Source: Actinomyces oricola
Lineage (GTDB): Bacteria > Actinomycetota > Actinomycetes > Actinomycetales > Actinomycetaceae
Assembly: GCF_004104015.1 (NCBI RefSeq)
Contig: NZ_RYFV01000018.1
Span: forward strand, 1-64,000
Direction of reading: 5' to 3'
Length of the DNA: 64,000 nucleotides
The notes beneath the pieces are model-generated. The model saw only the letters and a list, made by a program, of their open reading frames with translations, was not told the DNA's origin and did no database searches. The position numbers were made by a program, and so were the translations under genes. Each line of letters begins with the position of its first letter. Position 1 is the first letter of the stretch. Shown here one piece after another: positions 18,342-29,500 of the stretch.

Positions 18342-19511
18342 ATGAGTGCACCCAACCCCGACCGCCTGCGCCTGGTCATGCTCGGTACGCGCGGCGTCCC
18401 TGCGCGCTACGGGGGTTTTGAAACCGCCGTCGAAGAGGTCGGCCGCCGTCTGGCCTCCCGCGGGCACCAGGTCCTGGTCTACAGCCGCAACCCCGAGCCG
18501 GCGGTCCCGCTGCCGGCCAGGTACCTGGGCATGCGCGTGGTCGAGCTGCCGGCGCTCAAGAAGCGCAGCCTGGAAACCCTCTCCCACACCGCGCACAGCG
18601 TTGAGCACCTGCTCAACCGCAGGCACCCCGACGTCGCCATCGTCTTCAATGCCGCCAACGCCCTCTTCCTGCCGGCCCTGCGCGCCGCCCGCATCCCGGT
18701 GGCCACCCATGTCGACGGCCTGGAGTGGCGCCGGGGGAAATGGGGGCCGGCCGGCAAAAGGTACTACCGTGCCGCCGAGTCGCTGGCCGTGCGCTACTCG
18801 GACGCGCTCATCGCCGACGCACAGGGCATTGCCGACTACTACACCCTGGAGTTCGGGGCCACCACCGAGCTCATCTCCTACGGGGCGCCCCGCCCCCGGG
18901 TCGGCAGCGAGCGCCTGGGCGAGCTCGGACTGGCGGCGGACGGCTTCCACCTGGTGGTAGCCCGTTTCGAGGTGGAGAACCACGTCGATGTCATCGTTGA
19001 CGGCTACGTGCGCTCCCGCGCCCGCCTGCCGCTGGTCGTCGTCGGCTCGGCCCCCTACGCCAACGAGTACACCGCCCTGGTGGAATCGCTGGCCGACGAC
19101 CGCGTCCGCCTCCTGGGGGGCGTGTGGGACCAGGAGCTTCTCGACCAGCTCTACGCCGGGGCCCGGGTGTACTACCACGGGCACTCCGTGGGGGGCACCA
19201 ACCCGTCGCTGCTGCGCGCCATTGGCGCCGGGGCGGCCGTGGACGCCTTCGATGTCTCCTTCAACCGCGAGGTGCTGGGGGGCGCCGGCCGCTACTGGAG
19301 GACGCCGCAGGACGTCGCCGACCTCGTGACCAGTGCCGAGGCCGAGCCGGCGGCCCAGGTCGAGCGCGGCCGACTCTCGCGCGAGCGCGCCTCCCTATAC
19401 GACTGGGACGAGGTGGCGCTGCGCTACGAGGCCCTGTGCCGCCGTCTGGCCCTCAACGGCCCCAGGGCGCACCGCCCCTCGGGGCGCCGCAGCGGGGCGT
19501 TCCCAGCATGA
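18342..19511 (+). CDS. DUF1972/GT4-type glycosyltransferase (Cps2T-like)
   Basis: A 389-residue GT-B enzyme. The start, VMLGTRGVPARYGGFETAVE, is the signature of the DUF1972 family, whose members include the beta-1,4-rhamnosyltransferase Cps2T. Also visible are a middle THVDGLEWRRGKW segment and the late HSVGGTNPSLLRAIGAG nucleotide-sugar motif with its Asn-Pro-Ser-Leu. The typical Glu of GT4 EX7E is not obvious here, as usual in this family. Its stop overlaps the next gene start as ATGA, so the two are co-translated. Likely role: an early sugar transfer onto the lipid-linked unit. Confidence 0.87.
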   Translation: MSAPNPDRLRLVMLGTRGVPARYGGFETAVEEVGRRLASRGHQVLVYSRNPEPAVPLPARYLGMRVVELPALKKRSLETLSHTAHSVEHLLNRRHPDVAIVFNAANALFLPALRAARIPVATHVDGLEWRRGKWGPAGKRYYRAAESLAVRYSDALIADAQGIADYYTLEFGATTELISYGAPRPRVGSERLGELGLAADGFHLVVARFEVENHVDVIVDGYVRSRARLPLVVVGSAPYANEYTALVESLADDRVRLLGGVWDQELLDQLYAGARVYYHGHSVGGTNPSLLRAIGAGAAVDAFDVSFNREVLGGAGRYWRTPQDVADLVTSAEAEPAAQVERGRLSRERASLYDWDEVALRYEALCRRLALNGPRAHRPSGRRSGAFPA

Positions 19512-20740
19512 GCGCCGTCGGCACGCCCCCGGGCCGCACGAGCGCCCCCCAGGGCCGGGGCCACCTGGGCGTCACCCAAGGCCGGGGCCGGGCCTCATCC
19601 GAGGGCCGCACGGTCCTGGTGGCCCACCCCTCCCCCGACCTCTACGGCTCGGACAGGCAGCTGGTGGAGACGGTGGTCGGGCTGGTTGCCGGCGGCTACC
19701 GCGTCAAGGCCGCTTTGCCGCAGGACGGCCCTCTGGTCCCGGTCCTGAGGCGGGCGGGGGCCGCTGTGGCGGTGCTCCCCTTCACGGTGCTGCGCAAGGC
19801 GCTGCTCACCCCCGGCGGGCTGTCCGCCCTGGCGCTCGACGCGGGCCCCGAAATCGCACGCCTGCGCCGGGTAGTCCAGATCAGTGGCGCCGACGCGGTG
19901 GTGGTCAACACCGTGACAATCCCATGGTGGCCGCCGGCCGCGCGGGCGGCCGGAGTGCCGGTCCTCGCCCATGTGCACGAGGCCGAGGACACCCAGCACC
20001 CGGTGATTCGGGCCGGCCTCAACGCCCCGCTCCTGGCGGCCACGCAGATCGTGGCGAACTCCGGGGCCGCCCGCAAGGTGCTGCTGGACGCCCAACCCCT
20101 GCTCGCCTCGCGCACCCGGGTCATCCACAATGGCGTCGCCGGCCCCCGCTCCCCCCTGGCCCCATTGCGCACCCGGGGCGCCGCAGAGCCCTTCCGCGTC
20201 GCCATGGTGGGGCGCCTGTCCCCGCGCAAGGGCGTCGACGTGGCCCTGGAGGCCATTGCCCTGCTGCGGGCCGAGGGCGTGGACGCCTCCCTGCGGGTGG
20301 CCGGCTCGATCTTCCCCGGCTACGAGTGGTACGAGGAGGAGCTCCGCCGGCGCGCCGCGGCCCCCGACCTGGCCGGCCATGTGGAGTTGCTGGGCTACGT
20401 CCACCCCACCTGGCCGGTGCTGGAGCAGGCCGACGCCGTGGTGGTGCCCTCACGGGCCGAGCCCTTCGGGAACACCGCCGTGGAGGCCATGCACGCCGGC
20501 CGGCCGCTGGTGGCCTGCCGAGTCCAGGGCCTGGCCGAGGTGGTGACCGACGGCGTCACCGGACTGTTGGTGGCCCCGGACTCGCCCCGGGCCCTGGCCG
20601 ACGCCCTGGCGCGATGCGCGGCGGACCCCGGCCTGGCGCTCGACCTGGCGGAGCAGGGGCGGCAGGAGGCCGCGCGGCGCTTCTCCGTCGAGGGCTACCG
20701 CGAGCGCATGGCCGCCGCCGTCTCCCACATGCTCATTTAA
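19508..20740 (+). CDS. GT4 glycosyltransferase
   Basis: About 410 residues, of which the first 35 are a low-complexity Gly/Arg/Pro leader. The Rossmann N-domain begins at VLVAHPSPDLYGSDRQLVET, a common GT4 start. The C-domain has MVGRLSPRKGVDVALEAIAL and the catalytic EX7E region PSRAEPFGNTAVEAMHAGRP, with both Glu present. The start is ATG 19508 inside the ATGA overlap with the preceding gene. Acceptor and donor are unknown. Confidence 0.88.
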   Translation: MSAVGTPPGRTSAPQGRGHLGVTQGRGRASSEGRTVLVAHPSPDLYGSDRQLVETVVGLVAGGYRVKAALPQDGPLVPVLRRAGAAVAVLPFTVLRKALLTPGGLSALALDAGPEIARLRRVVQISGADAVVVNTVTIPWWPPAARAAGVPVLAHVHEAEDTQHPVIRAGLNAPLLAATQIVANSGAARKVLLDAQPLLASRTRVIHNGVAGPRSPLAPLRTRGAAEPFRVAMVGRLSPRKGVDVALEAIALLRAEGVDASLRVAGSIFPGYEWYEEELRRRAAAPDLAGHVELLGYVHPTWPVLEQADAVVVPSRAEPFGNTAVEAMHAGRPLVACRVQGLAEVVTDGVTGLLVAPDSPRALADALARCAADPGLALDLAEQGRQEAARRFSVEGYRERMAAAVSHMLI

Positions 20741-20757
20741 AGCGCCGTCTGCGGGCG

Positions 20758-20772
20758 CGGGGCGCCGCCCCG
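20758..20772. terminator. GC-rich hairpin between convergent genes
   Basis: CGGGGC and GCCCCG pair around a GCC loop, between the GT4 stop and the stop of the convergent fucosyltransferase-like gene. It could serve both directions. There is no T run. Confidence 0.35.
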
Positions 20773-20839
20773 GCTCCCGGCTGAAGGCAAGGCGGGGTCG
20801 GGGCCGCGGCCCAGAACTGTCACAGAACTGCTAAGCCGG

Positions 20840-21703
20840 TTAGGAGCGCTGCGCCGGCGTGAGCGGGTTGGCGGCCAGGCCCAGGGACAGGTCCAGGTCC
20901 CCCTCCAGGGGCTGGTTGGGCCGCTCGAAGGGAATGATGCCCCCGCACAGATGGACTGCCATCTCCACGAAGGAGGAGTGCGCCGCCCCAATGAGGTGCT
21001 GGGCCGAGGCCAGCAGGTAAAGATCGGCAATGGAGGACTGGACGCCCTCGACGGTGTTGAAACCGCCCTTGTCCTCCAACGCCACGCAGTTACCGAACTC
21101 CTTGATGAGGCCGGCCTGGACGTCCTCGGTGTCGCAGGACAGGAAGAAGGTGATGTCGGGCGCCTGCTCGCGAATGGCGCGCATGCGCTCGGCGAACCAC
21201 TCCACCGGGAAGGCTGCCGTCTTGGCGTGGCGGCTGGTGTGGGCGCGCACCTGCACCCCCACGTAGGGGCGCCCTGCGAGCCCACTGGCGAAGGTGTCGC
21301 GCACGCGCTCAGCAATGGGGGCGATGGGGGTCAGTCGGCGCAGTTCGGCGCCCCAGGGGCGCACCTGCGGTCCTGTGGTCAGCTCCATGCCACGGGTGCG
21401 GACCTGCCATAAGTGCGCGGCGCGGTCGGCCGCCGAGACGGTGGAGAAGTCCGTGCCGCGGTAACGGTGGAGTGGTGAGATCGCCCGGGACACCAGGCGG
21501 GGTACGAGGCGGGCGCCGTCGAGATGCCACAGCTGGTCCAGCCTGGGGGCGAAGTAGCTGTCGGCGCTCCACACGTAGTAGAGGTCGCGGTCCTCGGTCT
21601 CGGCGAGGGCCTTGCCGGACAGTAGGGCGCGCATCCGGTTTCCCAGGCCGTCCTTGCGGCCGGTGTAGATGAGCAGGCTCTTGCGGCCGCCGAGCAGTGC
21701 CAT
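20840..21703 (-). CDS. Fucosyltransferase-like glycosyltransferase
   Basis: About 287 residues. The N-terminus LIYTGRKDGLGNRMRALLSG has the glycine-loop of GT-B fucosyltransferase-type enzymes (GT11/NodZ/O-FucT group), and YVGVQVRAHTSRHA sits where those enzymes have their HxRRTD donor site. Later FFLSCDTEDVQAGLIKEFG and a DLYLLASAQHLIGAAHSSFV segment match the donor side of the C-domain. The His of the donor motif is Gln here. The start is set at ATG 21703 because AAGGGAAAGGAAG precedes it. Assignment to the fold is fair; fucose itself is a guess. Confidence 0.65.
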   Translation of the reverse strand: MALLGGRKSLLIYTGRKDGLGNRMRALLSGKALAETEDRDLYYVWSADSYFAPRLDQLWHLDGARLVPRLVSRAISPLHRYRGTDFSTVSAADRAAHLWQVRTRGMELTTGPQVRPWGAELRRLTPIAPIAERVRDTFASGLAGRPYVGVQVRAHTSRHAKTAAFPVEWFAERMRAIREQAPDITFFLSCDTEDVQAGLIKEFGNCVALEDKGGFNTVEGVQSSIADLYLLASAQHLIGAAHSSFVEMAVHLCGGIIPFERPNQPLEGDLDLSLGLAANPLTPAQRS

Positions 21704-21752
21704 GAGGCTTCCTTTCCCTTGAGCGGCGCGCGACTGGTTCGTTCGCGGCGCG

Positions 21753-21782
21753 GAATGATTGAGGGGAGTGAATGATTGAGGG
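21753..21782. repeat. 13-bp direct repeats before the fucosyltransferase-like gene
   Basis: GAATGATTGAGGG occurs at 21753-21765 and again at 21770-21782 (17-bp period), in the 212-bp gap upstream of the fucosyltransferase-like gene. They could be regulator sites or a recent slip duplication. Confidence 0.45.
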
Positions 21783-21915
21783 ACTGGGGGCATCGAGGAG
21801 CATTGAAGGGGTTAGGCGGGCTGGTGGCGCGGGGGCGCGCCGGGGCCCGGGCAGGGTCGGCTCCAAGGCGGCCCGGGCGTGAGGCGGGCGGGTGGGGCCG
21901 TTCCGGTGGGACGGC

Positions 21916-22644
21916 TCAGCCCTGGCGGCGCAGTTCGAGGTACCACTTGGGCAGGGCCGCGACAACATAGGCGGCATAACCCACGAGCATGAGGCCGTAG
22001 ACCCAGAGGAAGGCCGTCGGCGAGCAGCGCAGCATGAGAACGAAGCACATGAGGCCGTAGTCGGTGGGCGCCGAGAGCACGGATTTGAGCAGCCCGGGCT
22101 TCTTCTCGTCCTTGGCCAGTGGGGTGCCGCCGTGGTAGCGCAGCTGATAGGTGAGGATGTAGCTGAAGAAGTGAATGCCCTGCACCGCCCCGAAGGCCAG
22201 GGGGATCAATAGCGCCCATGCCCCGGGGAGCTGGTCGATACTGAACCGGTACAGGCTAATGGCAATGGCGGAGTGAATAGTGGAGAGCTTAATGACGTCG
22301 GCGACGTGGTCGAGCCATTCCCCCGCCTTGGAGCCTCCGTGGCGCAGGCGGGCGAGCTGCCCGTCGGCGGAGTCCAGGGCGTAGCCGAGCATGAGCAGCA
22401 GGCTGACGGCCACGCAGGAGGCGACCGTGGGGCGCACCACTGCGATGAGCACAATCCCCGTGTAGGTGCACAGCGCCGAGACCGCCGTGACCTGGTCCGG
22501 CGTCATGCCCAACTGATGGGCCACGGCCGCCAGGACCCGGCCCACGGGCCGGTTGATCACCCGGGAGTACAGGGGGGCGCCCGCCTTCGACTTCTGCGCC
22601 CGGGACAGGTCCCGGATGCTCTGGGCGATGGTTGGTTTGCTCAT
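21916..22644 (-). CDS. CDP-alcohol phosphatidyltransferase family protein
   Basis: A 242-residue membrane enzyme with about six helices. The family active site is complete and regularly spaced: DSADGQLARLRHGGSKAGEW followed by LDHVAD, matching D-x2-D-G-x2-A-R-x8-G-x3-D-x3-D. Family members join a CDP-linked alcohol to a second alcohol. The setting among glycosyltransferases and a TagD-like cytidylyltransferase suggests a phospho-polyol or similar phosphodiester on the polymer or its lipid carrier rather than bulk phospholipid synthesis. It is 37 bp downstream of the flippase gene, probably co-transcribed. The substrate is not determined. Confidence 0.88.
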   Translation of the reverse strand: MSKPTIAQSIRDLSRAQKSKAGAPLYSRVINRPVGRVLAAVAHQLGMTPDQVTAVSALCTYTGIVLIAVVRPTVASCVAVSLLLMLGYALDSADGQLARLRHGGSKAGEWLDHVADVIKLSTIHSAIAISLYRFSIDQLPGAWALLIPLAFGAVQGIHFFSYILTYQLRYHGGTPLAKDEKKPGLLKSVLSAPTDYGLMCFVLMLRCSPTAFLWVYGLMLVGYAAYVVAALPKWYLELRRQG

Positions 22645-22681
22645 AGGGACTCCCTAAGGTCGGACCGTGGGCCGCGTCAGC

Positions 22682-24043
22682 CTACACGCCCGCGGCGTCA
22701 TGGTCCCGGGATTCCTGGGGTTGCGCGGCCAGGGCGCGACGGCGGCGTACGTCACGGGCCACCCACCAGGAGTACGGCATCAGTTGACACACCACCACCG
22801 AGATCACCGAGCCCAGAATCGGCCCGGCGGCACCGAAGGGCTCAATGAGGACCCAGGAGACTGCGAGGTTCATGGGCACGAGCACCAAGACGGGCACCAT
22901 TTGGAACTGCAGGCCCCGCGGGTCGGTCATATACATGCCCAGCGGCTGCTTGGCGGCCTCGACCACCACGCTGAGCACATAGGCGCCAATGAGTATCAGG
23001 GGCAGGGCGATGAGGCCGTCGGACAGGAGTCGGGCCGCCCAGGGCGCCAGGGCCCCCAGCACCAGGGCGAGCACCAGGCCGCCAGCGGCGAAGAAGACCG
23101 CCGGTTTGAAGGGGCTCTCGATCCGGCCGTCGGCCCGGGCCTTGGCGAACAGCGGCCACATGGATACGCCGGTGACGACAATGGTCTGCGTCAGCAGGTT
23201 GAACAGGGTGTTCGCCAGGTTGTACTGGGCCAGGGCCTCGGAGCGCCCCAGGTGGGACAGCAGTAGGCGGTCGGTCTGGAAGGCGATGGGGATGACCAGG
23301 GACTGCACCAGCTGGGGGCCGGCGGTGTTGAGGATCTTCACGCCGCGCACGGCCCGGAGGCGGGGGACGTCGCGGATGGCCTGGGCCAGCAGGGGGCGGG
23401 TGGCCCTCCAGGCGACCACCACGCAGATCACCGAGACGAGCGTATTGGCCAGGTAGGAGTAGATGGAGACGGCGTTGCCGGCGTCCAAGCGGGCCACAAT
23501 GGCCGCCAGCAGCAGGCAGGTCATGGCCGGCGAGACCACTCCTTGGCTAATGACCTGGGTGGCCGAGCGCCCCAGACCGATGACCACGCGCTGACCGATG
23601 GATGCCGGCAGGGCGATGGCGTAGATGAGCAGGCAGGCGGTGGCGGTCGCGCCACCGCCGGGCATGAGCTTGGCGCCCAGCAGCGCCGGCCACAGCCCCA
23701 GGAGTTGGATAACGATTCCGACAGTGGAGATGGCCACGGTGGACACGAGCAGGACACGAATGGCGGTGGTGATGGTGCGGCGCACTTGGGAGTCGTGGGC
23801 CGGGTCGGCCGAGCCGGCCACCGTGTTGAGGATGACTGCGCCAATGCCCAGGTCGGTGAAGGGCATGAGAGTGGGGAAGGTGGCCAACAGCCCGTACTGG
23901 GCGTAGGCGTCGGCGCCGAAGTGGCTAATGATCAGGCGCGTGTTGACCAGGCCGAAGAGGCCGGAGACGACCATGACGACCATCTTGGCGATGGCGGTGC
24001 GCCCCACGGAGGACCACCCCCCCGAGCGCCGCAGGCGGATCAT
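22682..24043 (-). CDS. Wzx-like polysaccharide flippase
   Basis: A 453-residue polytopic protein of the MATE/MVF-like oligosaccharide flippase group, with about twelve to fourteen hydrophobic segments. The N-terminus (VVMVVSGLFGLVNTRLIISH, then FGADAYAQYGLLATFPTLMP) has the usual layout of Wzx/RfbX proteins. It should turn the lipid-linked repeat unit across the membrane for the Wzy-like polymerase at 10013. GAGGAG lies upstream of the ATG. The upstream intergenic region contains short CTACTGC-type repeats and a minisatellite. Confidence 0.85.
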   Translation of the reverse strand: MIRLRRSGGWSSVGRTAIAKMVVMVVSGLFGLVNTRLIISHFGADAYAQYGLLATFPTLMPFTDLGIGAVILNTVAGSADPAHDSQVRRTITTAIRVLLVSTVAISTVGIVIQLLGLWPALLGAKLMPGGGATATACLLIYAIALPASIGQRVVIGLGRSATQVISQGVVSPAMTCLLLAAIVARLDAGNAVSIYSYLANTLVSVICVVVAWRATRPLLAQAIRDVPRLRAVRGVKILNTAGPQLVQSLVIPIAFQTDRLLLSHLGRSEALAQYNLANTLFNLLTQTIVVTGVSMWPLFAKARADGRIESPFKPAVFFAAGGLVLALVLGALAPWAARLLSDGLIALPLILIGAYVLSVVVEAAKQPLGMYMTDPRGLQFQMVPVLVLVPMNLAVSWVLIEPFGAAGPILGSVISVVVCQLMPYSWWVARDVRRRRALAAQPQESRDHDAAGV

Positions 24044-24068
24044 GGGCGGCTCCTCGCGGTGGTGTCTG

Positions 24069-24104
24069 TTAACTACTAACTACTGCAGCTACTGCAGCTA
24101 CTGC
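24069..24104. repeat. 9-bp repeats upstream of the flippase
   Basis: AGCTACTGC is present twice in a row, preceded by the variants AACTACTGC and AACTACT. The run lies 26 bp before the flippase ATG. A core, CAGTAGTTA, also occurs at 18278-18286 in the promoter gap of the DUF1972 glycosyltransferase. Confidence 0.5.
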
Positions 24105-24210
24105 CCGGGGCGCGGTCGGCCCCGCGGGCTCATGGCACGGACACGATAGCAGCGCCGCCCTCGACGTCGAGCCGCCGCCCCGGCACTGACCCACACCGAA
24201 TCACCGGCAT

Positions 24211-24400
24211 CACCGGCCCGGGCTCCGGGGCGGGCTCCAGGGCGGGCTCCAGGGCGGGCGCCAGACCGCGGCACCGGCCCGGGCTCCGGGGCGGGCTCCA
24301 GGGCGGGCTCCAGGGCGGGCGCCAGACCGCGGCACCGGCCCGGGCTCCGGGGCGGGCTCCAGGGCGGGCTCCAGACCGCGGCACCGGCCCGGGCGCCGGG
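24211..24400. repeat. 61-bp tandem repeat with 12-bp sub-repeats
   Basis: Copies begin CACCGGCCCGGGCTCCGGGG at 24211, 24272 and 24333 (period 61), and a partial copy begins at 24382. The third copy is 49 bp because it lacks one 12-bp sub-unit of the form GGGCGGGCTCCA. The array lies between the divergent flippase and sugar-transferase genes. The frame open across it on the minus strand is made of the repeat itself and is not a credible gene. Confidence 0.85.
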
Positions 24401-24472
24401 GCGCCCCGGACCCGCCCGAAGCAGCCACCAACAGCCGCTGACAGGTACTGCCCCGCCCGCAGGCGAGCAATT

Positions 24473-24554
24473 TTCAGGTGTTGCCCAGGAATTATTCAGG
24501 TGTGATTCTAGATACGGCCTTACGGTTTGCTTCATCACAATGCGATCTATCGCA
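24473..24554 (+). promoter_or_regulatory. Likely control region of the 24671-37569 operon
   Basis: In an AT-richer stretch, TTCAGGTGT occurs at 24473-24481 and at 24495-24503, exactly 22 bp apart, or two helical turns. A 14-bp palindrome TGCGATCTATCGCA follows at 24541-24554. This layout suits an activator or repressor that controls the priming transferase and the genes behind it. A clear -35/-10 pair could not be fixed. Confidence 0.5.
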
Positions 24555-24670
24555 CGAGCATATCGGAGAGGTTCGACTTCCCGTTACCATTAAGTCACCG
24601 TAGGTCCCGCCATCAGACGGTCCTGACCGACGTCCTTCCCCTCCTTGTTTGAGCATCCGCGGAGTTGCAC

Positions 24671-26127
<1,457 letters not shown>

Positions 26128-26128
<1 letters not shown>

Positions 26129-26592
26129 TGCTCGTCGGTTACATTCCGGGAGGATTTGACATGCTCCATGTGGGGCACCTCAATATTCTCAAGGCCGCGG
26201 CCCAGCGCTGCGACCACCTCATTGCGGGCATTGCCACCGATGAGTCTTTGGAGCGCATGAAGGGCCGGGCCCCCATTGTGCCCCTCACTGAGCGCATGGC
26301 CCTGGTGGCGGCGCTGCGAATGGTCGACGAGGTAGTCCCCGACCACGACCAGGACAAGCGCCTGGCCTGGCGCAGTCGCCCCTTCGACGTCCTCTTCAAG
26401 GGCACCGACTGGAAGGGCACGCCCAAGGGCGAGAGTCTGGAGGCGCAGATGGCGGAGGTCGGGGCACGGGTGACCTACCTCCCCTACACTCCGACAACCT
26501 CCTCGACCATGCTGCGACGCACCCTCCTCCAGCAGGTCGCCGCCCGCAGCGACCACCAAGCAGGACAAGCAGGAGGGGCCGCATGGCGCTAA
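26128..26592 (+). CDS. TagD-like cytidylyltransferase
   Basis: About 154 residues with the nucleotidyltransferase fold of glycerol-3-phosphate and related cytidylyltransferases. The HxGH motif is present (GGFDMLHVGHLNILKAAAQR), as is a Lys-Gly-Thr-Asp-Trp segment and a C-terminal TPTTSSTMLRR that corresponds to the RTxGISTT motif. It probably makes a CDP-alcohol. The ATG at 26128 overlaps the stop of the priming transferase (TGATG) and its 3' end overlaps the giant surface gene by 10 bp. With the CDP-alcohol phosphatidyltransferase at 21916 it could form a two-step phospho-alcohol route. Confidence 0.87.
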
Positions 26593-29500
26593 AGCCCCGC
26601 AGCGGACGCGGAATCGCCCGGCTGCGCCGCTCCACCCGCAGGCGGATCTCGGCGCTGACCGCCGCCGCGTGCGCCCTGAGCCTCATTGTGGCCGCATTGG
26701 CGCACCCCGGCGTCTTCCAGGCGGATCTCGACGTCAACAACGGCGGCATTTGGGTGACCAGCACCTCCGAGCACCTGGTGGCCCGCCTCAACTACGCCTC
26801 CCGTGAAGTCGACGGCGCCATCCGCACCTCCTCGGCCGACTTCGACGTCAGCCAGAACGCCGAGGACGTCCTGGTCTCCGACACGGCCGGCGCCACCGTC
26901 TCCAGTGTCAACACGACCCTGGTGGAATTCTCCTCGCGCACCCAGCTCACCCAGGGCATCTCGATCCACCAGGGCGGGGACCGCGTTGCCGCCGTCAACA
27001 GTACTGAGGGGACGGTCAGGGCCACCACGGTGGCGGCCGTCGGCTCGGTCATGAGCACCACCCCGGTGCTTCAGGGCATGCCGGGCGTGGTGGCCGTAAC
27101 CGGCGTCGACGGGACCATCCACGCCGTCTCGGCCGACTCCGGCCAAGAGGCCACCGTGGCCCCCACGAACGCCGGCTGGGAGACTCCGACCATTGAGAAG
27201 GTGTCCCTGAGCGCGGGCACCGACCTGGCCATCACCGCCGTGGGCTCCCAGGCCGTCATCCTGGAACGGGGAACCGGTGTCGTTCACCTCCCCAATGGGA
27301 AGACCATCGCCCTGGATGAGCCGGGCCTGGCCATCCAGCAGCCCGGGCCCGAGGCCGATGCGGTGCTCCTGGCCTCCCGCACCGCCTTGTACTCGGTACC
27401 GCTGGACGGCTCTCCGGCCACCAAGACGGAGGCCTCTGAGTCCGGGACCGCGCCCGTGGGAGTGGCCGCCCAGCCGGTGCGCCTGGGCGGCTGCACCTAT
27501 GCGGCCTGGTCCGGCTCCGGGCAGTTCCTGCGCCGCTGCGGCACAGACACCGAGATCCGCCACGACGAGGCCCTCGCCTCCTCCACCACCCCGGTTTTCC
27601 GAGTCAACCGCGACGCCATTATCCTCAACGACATTGCCACCGGCACGGTGTGGCTGCCCGACGAGGAGCTGGTGCTGCTGGACGACTGGACCGATGTGAC
27701 GGCCCAGACCGACGACTCGGCCGAGACCAAGGACGACTCCGCCGAGACCAGCGACTCCCAGTCCCCGCCCGAGCGCACCGAGGAGAACCACGCCCCCGAG
27801 GCCAACGACGACACCTTCGGGGTGCGCCCCGGGCGCTCCACCCTGCTGCCGGTCCTGGCCAACGATTCCGACCCCGACGGCGACGTCCTCACCGCCGTGC
27901 CCGGGGACGCCGGTTCCACGGCGAGCGTGACCACCGCCCAGTCCGGTCTGGCCCTGCGCCTGGACGTCCCCGCTGACGCCACCGGCACCATTACCGTGCC
28001 CTACACCGCCGACGACGGCCGGGGCCTGAGCGATTCCGCCGTTGCCACGGTGGAGATCCGCGACTGGAGCCTCAACGGCGCCCCCGAGCAGCAGAGCACC
28101 CCCACCTTGACCATTGCCGAGGGCGCCTCGGGCTCGCTGGACGTCCTCGGGCAGTGGCTGGACCCCGACGGGGACTCCATCTACCTGGTCTCCGCCCAGG
28201 GGGAGGGCTTCGACGTTAAAACCTCCAATGAGGGCACCGTCACTGTGCGCGACACCGGCGCGGGCATTGGGGTGCGCACCGTGACCATCACCGTCTCCGA
28301 CGGGCAGGAGACCGCCACCGGCGTGGTCAATGTCGATGTGCAGTCCGCCGACACGGCCGTGCCGCTGGCCAATGCCGACCACGTGCGCGTGGTGGCGGGC
28401 AGCGAGACCATTATCTCCCCGCTGGACAATGACTCCTCCCCCACCGGTGAGGAGCTGCGCCTGGCCGGGGTCAGTGAGGCCCCGGTGGGCACGACGGTTG
28501 ACGTCGACATGCAGGCCGACGTGCTCACCTTCCTCTCCGAGCAGCCCCAGACCTACTACCTGACCTATGACGCCATTGTGGGCGCCGCCACCTCCCAGGG
28601 CGTGATCCGCGTCGACGTCGTTGAGCGCTCAGACCCCTCGGTGCCCCCGGAGGTCGAAGTCGACACCGCCCTGCTGCGCGACGGCGGATCAACCACTATC
28701 GCCCCCCTGGCCAACGACTTCGACCCTGCCGGCGGCGTCCTGGTCCTCCAGTCCGCCAACGCCCCGGCGGACTCGGGCATTACGGTGACAGTGGTGGACC
28801 ACTCCCTGCTCCAGATCACCGCTGCGGGCCCGGTCGCCGGCGGTCAGTCCTTCGAGTACACGGTCTCCAACGGCACCGCCACCGCCACCGGCAAGGTCGA
28901 TATTGTGCCAGTGGCCTCCTCCGAGCTGCAGCTGCCCGTCGTGGGCGACGACACGGCCGTGGTGCGCGTGGACGACGTCGTCACCGTCTCGGTGCTCGAC
29001 AATGACTCCTCGCCCTCGGGGTTGAGCCTGTCGGTGGTCCCCGAGCTGGAGTCGACCGGTGAGAGCCTGGGCACGGCCTGGGTCTCGGAGAACTCGGTCC
29101 GCTTCAAGGCGGGCCAGACCCCGGGACGCACCACGCTGATCTACACCATTAAGGACACCAGCGAGCAGACGGCCTCCGGGAGCCTGGTCATTGAAGTACG
29201 CGCCCGCGACGACGCCGCGAACACCGCGCCCATGGCCCAGAGCCTGGAGGCGCGCACCGTCGCCGGTTCACCGGTGGCCGTCACCGTCCCACTGGACGGA
29301 ATCGACGCCGACGGCGACTCGGTGACCCTGGTGGGCCTGGCCCAACCCCCCGCCCAGGGGGTGGTGGAGATGAGTTCCTCATGGCTGACCTACACCCCCA
29401 CCGAGGGCGCCGCGGGCCCGGACACCTTCACCTACCAGGTTCAGGACCGCTTCGGCGCCCAGGCCACCGGCACCGTGCGCGTGGGCGTGGCCGCCGCCGC

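Noticed and set aside
24098-24538. Minus-strand frame over the minisatellite coding for Pro/Ala/Arg repeats
   Set aside because: The translation only mirrors the DNA repeat in several frames; no start signal.
26589-28382. 597-codon minus-strand frame inside the giant Fn3 gene
   Set aside because: Antisense to clear Ig-like repeats; low-complexity Gly/Val/His composition.
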